Shown: piece after piece, positions 22,390 to 27,818 of the stretch | Layout of the letters: each line of letters begins with the position of its first letter | Numbering within the stretch: position 1 is the stretch's first letter | Assembly (NCBI GenBank): GCA_030642635.1 | Contig: DAOWNK010000008.1 | Coordinates: 1 to 27,818 of the forward strand | Direction: 5' to 3' | DNA: 27,818 nt | Source of the DNA: Pirellulales bacterium | GTDB taxonomy: Bacteria > Planctomycetota > Planctomycetia > Pirellulales > Thermoguttaceae | Translations under genes and position numbers: made by a program | Notes under the pieces: generated by a model | Seen by the model: the letters and a program-made list of their open reading frames with translations, nothing else | Database searches by the model: none | Told to the model about the DNA's origin: nothing

Positions 22390-22783
22390 TACGAACATCT
22401 GGATATACAGCCACGATGTCCGCGATGAACATAAACGACAGAAGTCGCAAGATTTAATCGCGAATCTTGAGCCGATGGCCTTGTTGTGGCAGGTGGGCTG
22501 TGAGTTTGTGGCAGCAGCCCGAAAACTTGAGCCGTTCGGTTTCACACGCCGGCAGGCATGGGATGCCCTGGCCGAGATGCGTGCTATGTCCGACGTAGTG
22601 CTTTTTCCCGATCATGAGTTGTGGGATATCACGTGCGATCTTCAAAAACGACTCGACTTGCAATATTGGGATGCCTTGATCGTTGCGGGTTGCATTCGCG
22701 GCGGGGTTCGAACGATGTATTCCGAAGATTTCTACGACGGACAAGAGATCGATGGCGTATTGATCGTGAATCCGTTTACCTAG
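22376..22783 (+). CDS. PIN-domain ribonuclease toxin (VapC-like)
   Basis: The 135-residue PIN domain has the acidic active-site set: Asp5 in IDTNIWI, Glu43 in VGCEFVA, Asp99 in YWDALIVA and Asp118 in SEDF. The family cuts RNA and is held in check by the antitoxin encoded just upstream. The ATG at 22376 follows the frame's first PIN residues (MNAIDTNIW); an earlier ATG at 22319 would add 19 residues of non-PIN sequence. No truncation is seen. Confidence 0.88.
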   Translation: MNAIDTNIWIYSHDVRDEHKRQKSQDLIANLEPMALLWQVGCEFVAAARKLEPFGFTRRQAWDALAEMRAMSDVVLFPDHELWDITCDLQKRLDLQYWDALIVAGCIRGGVRTMYSEDFYDGQEIDGVLIVNPFT

Positions 22784-22814
22784 TGGTGCCAGGTGAGCGA
22801 ACATGACGGCCGGG

Positions 22815-22928
22815 CTATTCCCCGAGAAGCTCGGCAATTCTTGCATCCAGTGTGTCAAAATCCGCTGTGTTTCCCAATTCGCCGACGGCCGTTTGAATGA
22901 GACCGAAATCAAATTCATCAGACGTCAT
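22815..22928 (-). CDS. Possible small protein of 37 residues, or the remnant of one
   Basis: A 37-codon frame, MTSDEFDFGLI...LDARIAELLGE, is open on the minus strand 32 bases past the stop of the DUF4175-like gene. Its composition is protein-like (acidic, hydrophobic heptads at the C-terminus), but there is no Shine-Dalgarno, and the frame stays open 5' into the larger gene. It may be the tail of a decayed gene. I cannot assign a family. Confidence 0.3.
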   Translation of the reverse strand: MTSDEFDFGLIQTAVGELGNTADFDTLDARIAELLGE

Positions 22929-22959
22929 CTCGGAACGCCAGAGCGGAACGGCAGCCGCT

Positions 22960-25659
22960 TTACCGGCCGGCGGCCCGACCGCGGTAGAACTCGCGGATGT
23001 GCTCGGCCCAGTCGGGCGGCGGATCGAAACGGCCCGACTCGCGGAGACTATCGAGCCGATCTGGTCGCGTGCCGCCGCCGCGAAGTTCCGTGCTGCCGCC
23101 GCGAAGCCCGAGGCTTTTTAGCGCTTCGGCCAGCCGGCGACGTGCCCGATCGCCGGTGGCGTCGCTACGGCCGGCGTTTCGCTTCAATTGCTCCCAACGT
23201 GTAATGAACCGGCGCGCTTCGTCGGCCGTCCAGCCGAGTTGTTTCAGCAACTCGGATTCTTCCTCGTTCAGTTGGTCGCGTAGGTGTTCCAGCGCCAGGT
23301 CCGTCACCTTTCGAGCATATTCCAGGTTTGCGTTCTCGCCGCCGGGTTCCTTGGTCGGCGGCTGTTGCAAGCCGTCGTCGCCCTGGTCGCCCGGCCGGCC
23401 GCCGGTGGTCGGATTGCCCGAGCCGCGTGCGGTCGGTCCGTCGGAGGTCCGCCGGCCGGGCCGTCCGCCGTCGGTTGGATTTTGCTGCGGCGTTCCGCCG
23501 GGCGAGTCGTCCGGTCGGCTGCTCCGGCTTCCGCCGCCGGACTCTCCGCCGGGTCGTTTTGCAGTACTGCCGGTTTGCCGATCGGTTTCGCTTTGTTCAC
23601 CGGCCCGTGTTCCGGTCTGTCCTTCGCCTTGTTGTTCACCTTGCGAGCCGCCCCGGTCGGCTTCGGTGTGTGAGCCTGGCGTGCCCTTGCCGGCTTGCGG
23701 CGATTGTTGCCCTCCACCTTCTTCACCTTCGCCGGAGCGGTCGCCTGTGGTATCGCCTTGGGCGTCCGACTGTTTCGGGCTGATGCTTGGCGATTTGCTG
23801 CGATCTTGCTGTTGTTTTCCCTGCTGCCCTTCGCCTTGTTGCTGGGAATCACGCCGCGTGGACGCGGCGGCTAAACTTTGTTGTTCTTCGCCCTGTTGTC
23901 CTTCGCCCTGTTGCCCTTCACCATTCTGCCCTTCACCTTGTTGTCCTTCGCCCTGCTGCCTTTCACCCTGTTGTCCTTCGCCCTGCTGTTCCTCACTTCC
24001 TTCCCCCTTCTCCCTTCCCCCTTCTCCCTTCTGTTCGACACTGTTCACCCACCGCCGCTGGGTTTCTGCATGGCCGTGTTTCGGCTGCTTGTTGTCGTCG
24101 GCTTCGGCCCAGTAGCAGACGCGCTGTCCGGGGTTCAATCCGAGCCTGGCAGACTCGAAGATATATTCCGCCCGGAATTCGCCCTTGTGTTGTTTTCCGA
24201 GCAACGGTCGGATCGGCATGCTGCGTCCGCCCAGTTCTGCGCGAAGCCGCCCTCGCCCCAGCGCGACGTCAGGATCGACTGCCCGAACCCTGATCGGCAA
24301 CCGTCCGTCTGCTGCAAGCTGCACTTCGTCATCTTTCGGCTCTATAAACTGAACTTCCGGCGGCAGGTCGCGGATGACCTCGATGCGATACCGGACCGGC
24401 CGGTAGTTCGGCCGCCCCCGGGCGTCGGTGAAACGAATCTGGTAGCAATCGTGCTCGGGGAACGTCGGATCGTCCGGGTCTAGTCGCAGCACGAAGCCGC
24501 CCGTGGCGGTGTTCTGCGCGGTGTTCTGCTCGGTGCTCATTTGCAGGCCGTGCAGACCGTCGCAATCCAGATCGATCTCCGCCCGATTGATTTTCTCATC
24601 GGCGGTCGCATGTACGGTGACCTTGGTCCCCTCGATTGCCCGGACGTCGCCCTGGCGCTGGACGGTGCGGTCTTCGATGCCGGTGTAGTCGGGGTAATCG
24701 TACCGGAGCGTGTCGATGCGGATCGTTGGAGCGGTCTGCACCTTGACGGCAAAGGTTCTGGTGCGGCAATCGCCGGCGGTCCGATAATACTGGTAGTCTT
24801 GCCGCAAGCCGAGCTTGCCGGGCGGCAGTTGGCGCCGATAGCGATAACCGCCTTCCGGCAGCGTCATGGGAACGGCCTGATCGACGCTCTGCCCATCGGC
24901 GGTGGAATAGACCAGCGTTACCTGCTCGTCGTCTTCGGCGCCCTTTACCTCTGCCGAGACGGCAACGTGCTCGCCGTGGAACGCCGCAACATCGCCCGGC
25001 TTTACCTCTTCGATGGTCACTCGCGTGGGCGATTGGATTCCGGCCCAGGGCCAAAGCACCCGGGCGGCCGAGGCAAGTGGACTCTTTGGCGACAGGACCA
25101 TGTACAGGCAGCAGACGGCCAACACCACGGCCAGCAGGTATCCGAGCCGAATAACCCTCGAGCGATCGACCGCGGTCTCGGGCGGAACTTGTGCCAGATC
25201 GGCGGCGGCACGGTGCTCCAGGGCGTTGTAGACGACGGCCGATACCTCTCGGCGCCGGCTGCGCATCAGCAGGAAGTTGATCAGGCTGTTCTTCAGCGTC
25301 GGCCGGCCCTGCTCGATGGTATGTGCGGCGAACAGCGGGTTGATCCGATGTGCAATCGCAGGAAAGATGTACCGGGCGAAGTAGTATCCGACGCTCACAA
25401 TCAGCCCTGCAAACAGCAACAACCGGCCCGCGAACCCAAGCCCGCCGGGGATTAGCCAATGATCGACCACCGCAACGGCCAGCAGGTACGCAAGCACCCC
25501 GGCGGCCAAGGTGATCAGCCCGGCGGCCAGGTCCAGTCCCTTGACCTCTCGCCTGGTCCGTTGAATGCGGTTCTCGATGAACGTTTCGTTCCGGTCCGGC
25601 CTTGTCCGAGACTGATCCTCGTCATCCTGCTGCACGGGGGTAGTTATTCCGCTCGACAT
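22960..25659 (-). CDS. DUF4175-like large membrane protein with long low-complexity region
   Basis: The 899-residue protein has a hydrophobic N-terminal third: membrane helices at about 42-65, 70-95 and 165-190. A large region (about 190-530) has beta-domain traits (VTIEEVKPGDVAAFHGEHVA; IRIDTLRYDYPDYTGI), probably outside the cytoplasm. Residues about 540-770 are Gln/Gly/Glu repeats (QQGEGQQGE), then Gly/Ser/Arg/Pro-rich. The last 130 residues are helical (LEYARKVTDLALEHLRDQLNEEE). I place it with planctomycete proteins of the DUF4175 kind often found with MoxR/DUF58/VWA genes; none are here. Part of the repeat is heptamer-derived rather than in-frame. The start at 25659 has no Shine-Dalgarno, so it may be a few codons off. 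Confidence 0.8.
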   Translation of the reverse strand: MSSGITTPVQQDDEDQSRTRPDRNETFIENRIQRTRREVKGLDLAAGLITLAAGVLAYLLAVAVVDHWLIPGGLGFAGRLLLFAGLIVSVGYYFARYIFPAIAHRINPLFAAHTIEQGRPTLKNSLINFLLMRSRRREVSAVVYNALEHRAAADLAQVPPETAVDRSRVIRLGYLLAVVLAVCCLYMVLSPKSPLASAARVLWPWAGIQSPTRVTIEEVKPGDVAAFHGEHVAVSAEVKGAEDDEQVTLVYSTADGQSVDQAVPMTLPEGGYRYRRQLPPGKLGLRQDYQYYRTAGDCRTRTFAVKVQTAPTIRIDTLRYDYPDYTGIEDRTVQRQGDVRAIEGTKVTVHATADEKINRAEIDLDCDGLHGLQMSTEQNTAQNTATGGFVLRLDPDDPTFPEHDCYQIRFTDARGRPNYRPVRYRIEVIRDLPPEVQFIEPKDDEVQLAADGRLPIRVRAVDPDVALGRGRLRAELGGRSMPIRPLLGKQHKGEFRAEYIFESARLGLNPGQRVCYWAEADDNKQPKHGHAETQRRWVNSVEQKGEGGREKGEGSEEQQGEGQQGERQQGEGQQGEGQNGEGQQGEGQQGEEQQSLAAASTRRDSQQQGEGQQGKQQQDRSKSPSISPKQSDAQGDTTGDRSGEGEEGGGQQSPQAGKGTPGSHTEADRGGSQGEQQGEGQTGTRAGEQSETDRQTGSTAKRPGGESGGGSRSSRPDDSPGGTPQQNPTDGGRPGRRTSDGPTARGSGNPTTGGRPGDQGDDGLQQPPTKEPGGENANLEYARKVTDLALEHLRDQLNEEESELLKQLGWTADEARRFITRWEQLKRNAGRSDATGDRARRRLAEALKSLGLRGGSTELRGGGTRPDRLDSLRESGRFDPPPDWAEHIREFYRGRAAGR
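23994..24035. repeat. Heptamer array inside the DUF4175-like coding sequence
   Basis: TTCCCCC, TTCTCCC, TTCCCCC, TTCTCCC and TTCTGTT (24001-24035) in 7-base register. As 7 is not a multiple of 3, the encoded segment (VEQKGEGGREKGEGSEE) is an out-of-phase translation. The adjacent QQGEG region has a 12-base unit and is a separate, in-frame repeat. Confidence 0.75.
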
Positions 25660-25831
25660 GGGGGTGTGTTCCGGGTGTTCCGTGTGATTGCCCTTCCCTG
25701 TTTATTATAGACGCAATCTGGCGTTTGTGGATTCCCTTTTTGGTAACTATTCAGACATTTGCACTCCAGTGGTCCGGAAACTGCTATCGACATAAGTTGT
25801 CCGATTCGTGTATCTTCCCCGCCGAAAGTAT

Positions 25832-25914
25832 AGGCCGCTCGCGGCTTAGCAATTGGTAGCCGAAAAATATCTGGGGCATAGTTGCCGTGCTGCTAAGCTG
25901 CAAGCGGCTTTTTG
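25832..25914. repeat. Inverted pair of GCTAAGCCGC hairpin repeats upstream of the export lipoprotein
   Basis: The copy AGGCCGCTCGCGGCTTAGCA (25832-25851) faces TGCTAAGCTGCAAGCGGCTT (25891-25910), each about 20 bases, with TTTTT at 25909-25913. Together they form a foldback that could act as a terminator or regulatory leader before the gene at 25940. A single copy of the same family lies at 10861-10880. Confidence 0.65.
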
Positions 25915-25939
25915 ATAAACGTTCCCAATCCGACCCGAC

Positions 25940-27040
25940 ATGCACAAGAAGTCATTCATTATAGCCGGAATCGTGGTCGAAGCGGCAGTGCTGTTGCTCG
26001 CCATGAGCGGATGTTCGTTGATACGGAAGCGTTACACACCGCGCACGCTCCCGCCGGGGCTTCAGGCAAAGGAAGTCAAGGGTGCGGAGAGCATCGACAT
26101 TTCCCGTATCGCCGGGCCGCTGACCACTGGAGATCTGATCGACGGCGGCGACCTGCTGAAGGTTTCGGTGGCGGCCGGTTTAGACCCGGACGCAATGATC
26201 GAGTTCTACGCCTGGGTTGACGACGATGGTTTTGCCCGGCTGCCGGAGATCGGTCGAATTCGCTTGGCCGGCTTGAATTTGATGCAGGCAGGCCGGCAGA
26301 TTGCGGCGGTTTGCGTCCATCGCAACCTGTATCGCCAGCCACACGTTACCGTGGCGATGGAAAAGCAGCGCGTGAATCGCGTCACGGTGATGGGCGCCGT
26401 AGAGAAGCCGGGCACACAGGAACTGCCGCGAGGGGCCAGCTATCCGTTGGCCGCGATTATGGAAGCCGGTGGTTTTTCGGAGAAAGCCGGCACGAAGATT
26501 ACAATTTACCGTCCTGCCGCTCCCAAGAGGCTTGCACGAGGAGGCCCCACCGCCGGGCCGGCCGGGGTGCGGCCTGCCAGCGCAACGGCAGAGATACCAA
26601 AAAGGGAAATGCAGGTGGTATGCCTCGATCTGTCTGACAAGAGCAGCCGTGTCGGTGGCGATACATACCTTCCGGACGGGAGTACGGTCAAGGTCGAGTC
26701 GCTTAAAATCGACTCGGTCCAGGTGGTCGGCCTGGTGAAAAAACCGATGCGTATAGAGTTTCCCGTTGATTCGGAGCTTGACGTATTCGGTGCAATCGCC
26801 GAGGCGGGCGGGCTGTCATCCGGAGTGGCCGACGAAGTGCTCGTACTGCGAAACCTTCCAGACGGACAGGGCCGGGCGACGATCCACATCAGCCTGAATG
26901 CAGCAAAAAAGAACGACAAGGAGAACCTGCTGCTTGCACCCGGCGACATCGTCAGCATAGAGCGGACACCGGCGACCGTGGTGCTGGATACGCTCAAGTT
27001 TATCGGAATACACGTGGGTGCAACGATACCGTTTTTCTAG
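25940..27040 (+). CDS. Wza-like polysaccharide export lipoprotein
   Basis: The 366-residue outer-membrane export protein has a signal peptide with a weak lipobox (MSGC, Cys about 25). The polysaccharide export domain follows (about 55-145, GDLIDGGDLLKVSV, then PEIGRIRLAGLNLMQAGRQI), and then two SLBB domains: RVTVMGAVEKPGTQELPRGA with ASYPLAAIMEAGGF, and SVQVVGLVKKPMRIEFPVDS with ELDVFGAIAEAGGL. The family forms the outer-membrane channel for capsule or exopolysaccharide. There is a foldback repeat but no Shine-Dalgarno upstream of the ATG. A Wzz-like gene follows 28 bases later, so this is the head of an export cluster. Confidence 0.92.
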   Translation: MHKKSFIIAGIVVEAAVLLLAMSGCSLIRKRYTPRTLPPGLQAKEVKGAESIDISRIAGPLTTGDLIDGGDLLKVSVAAGLDPDAMIEFYAWVDDDGFARLPEIGRIRLAGLNLMQAGRQIAAVCVHRNLYRQPHVTVAMEKQRVNRVTVMGAVEKPGTQELPRGASYPLAAIMEAGGFSEKAGTKITIYRPAAPKRLARGGPTAGPAGVRPASATAEIPKREMQVVCLDLSDKSSRVGGDTYLPDGSTVKVESLKIDSVQVVGLVKKPMRIEFPVDSELDVFGAIAEAGGLSSGVADEVLVLRNLPDGQGRATIHISLNAAKKNDKENLLLAPGDIVSIERTPATVVLDTLKFIGIHVGATIPFF

Positions 27041-27068
27041 GGGAGTAGCTGTTCAAAGAAAGACTTAC

Positions 27069-27818
27069 ATGCCCGAGCCGTTGCCACATCTTTCCGCCTC
27101 AACGAACACTCCGGTCGAGCCGCATCCGGTGCAGACGATCTTGCGATTTCTGCGCGCCGTGCAATATCGCAAGGGTGTAATAATCGTTGCATTGGTGGCG
27201 AGCTGCCTGCTCGGCGGTCTTTACTATACCACAACGTCGCGGGTTTACGAGTCGAGGGCCGAGCTGCTGATTCAGCAGATGGGTGAAATGGGTGTGAATC
27301 TGAGCGAGTCGGCCGGCAGGAATCGAACCAAGGATTCCATGGTCACCTACAAGAATACGCTTTGCAGCGAGGTGGTGATCGAGGCCGCCCTGGCGAAACT
27401 TCCACCGGAATATCGAGCTTGCCTGGCGGACGCGCCGCGCGACCGCTGGGCCGAAGCGCTCCAGGCGAATCTCAACGTAACGATTGTCAGAAACTCCACA
27501 ATTCTGAAAATCGCCTACCAGTCTGAAAGGCCGTACGAGGCGGAGGCGGTGGTGCAAAGCATTATCCAGGCGTACCTGGATTTCAGGAACAAGCTGCACC
27601 AGAACGCGGCCGGCGAGGTGTACGATATCTTCCACCGCGAAAAAATATCGCTCGAAAAGCAGATACAAGCCAAACAGTACGAGTTGGTCGCCGCACGTAG
27701 AAATGCGGAAGAACTCGAAATCCGCGACGGGGAAAAGGGAACGAGCGTCGTTATCAAAAGCGCAATCACGCGGAACGAGGCGTGGAACGAAGCACACAAG
27801 GAACGGCTCGACGCACAG
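27069..27818 (+). CDS. Wzz-like chain-length/tyrosine-kinase-type exopolysaccharide protein, N-terminal 250 residues (runs off the right edge)
   Basis: The open frame runs from the ATG at 27069 to the edge. A proline-rich cytoplasmic N-terminus leads to a membrane helix (about 37-57, GVIIVALVASCLLGGLYY), then a Wzz-type periplasmic domain (SRVYESRAELLIQQM, RNSTILKIAYQSERPYEAEA) and a long coiled coil (from about residue 185, HREKISLEKQIQAKQ). The family controls polysaccharide chain length and may continue into a kinase domain beyond the window. Its place behind the Wza-like gene agrees. A weak AAAGAAAG lies before the ATG. Confidence 0.88.
   Translation, partial: MPEPLPHLSASTNTPVEPHPVQTILRFLRAVQYRKGVIIVALVASCLLGGLYYTTTSRVYESRAELLIQQMGEMGVNLSESAGRNRTKDSMVTYKNTLCSEVVIEAALAKLPPEYRACLADAPRDRWAEALQANLNVTIVRNSTILKIAYQSERPYEAEAVVQSIIQAYLDFRNKLHQNAAGEVYDIFHREKISLEKQIQAKQYELVAARRNAEELEIRDGEKGTSVVIKSAITRNEAWNEAHKERLDAQ

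Noticed and set aside
22803..23204. 133-codon plus-strand frame after the PIN toxin gene
   Set aside because: Composition changes to Arg-rich shadow sequence where it overlaps the DUF4175-like gene; no motif.
23870..24000. CRISPR or minisatellite in the CCTTCGCCCTGTTGT region
   Set aside because: The 12-base period keeps the reading frame and encodes QQGEG repeats, so it is a protein low-complexity segment.
22997..24115. 372-codon plus-strand frame rich in Ser, Pro, Cys and Arg
   Set aside because: It is the complement of the low-complexity Gln/Gly/Glu coding region of the DUF4175-like gene; the long openness comes from the repeat composition.

Overview
This window is most likely from a planctomycete of the Pirellulales type, probably an assembled environmental genome. 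The reasons are the GC-rich, sparsely packed layout; a secreted protein (20735-21892) whose conserved C-terminal half I associate with planctomycetes; a huge low-complexity DUF4175-like membrane protein; many short secreted or lipoprotein genes of unknown function; and dense families of intergenic hairpins and 7-bp repeats. The taxonomic call is inference; no rRNA, tRNA or CRISPR was seen.

Layout. 1-354: the start of an insertion-sequence transposase (- strand), with a long hairpin at its 5' side. 484-1396: two small lipoproteins (- strand). 1594-2199: the SOS repressor LexA, with a candidate autoregulatory operator in its promoter. 2280-4529: an orphan MNT-type nucleotidyltransferase, a membrane-anchored protein of unknown function and a small XRE regulator. 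4713-7793: a sensor kinase/NtrC-type response regulator pair. 7939-8724: a REP-associated tyrosine transposase (RAYT) between copies of its presumed cognate repeat. 8735-10048: a PP2C phosphatase with a membrane tail. 10353-13647: a PEGA lipoprotein convergent with a lipid-transport operon mlaE-mlaF-mlaD. 13659-13976: a cluster of identical GC-rich hairpins. 13989-17054: clpC preceded by a membrane TPR protein. 17167-21892: a ThiD2-ThiE fusion, a secreted protein, IMP dehydrogenase (guaB) and a planctomycete secreted protein. 21892-22783: a MITE-like foldback and a PIN toxin/antitoxin pair. 22960-25659: the DUF4175-like protein. 25940-27818: the start of an exopolysaccharide export cluster (Wza-like lipoprotein, then a Wzz-like chain-length protein that runs off the edge).

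How it works together. Most of the window is housekeeping or envelope biology: DNA-damage control, proteostasis, outer-membrane lipid transport, thiamin and guanine synthesis, and the first steps of polysaccharide export. The most unusual signal is in the DNA between genes. At least seven arrays of degenerate heptamers (for example GGACCAG, TTCTCTC, TCGGGGT, GTCAGTG, CCCTGGC) are scattered through it, and four of them run into coding sequences, changing protein ends or the interior. These coexist with four separate families of hairpin repeat, one of them tied to the RAYT. I found no clear new multi-gene defence system; the repeat ecology and the self-silencing hairpin of the transposase are the best candidates for follow-up.
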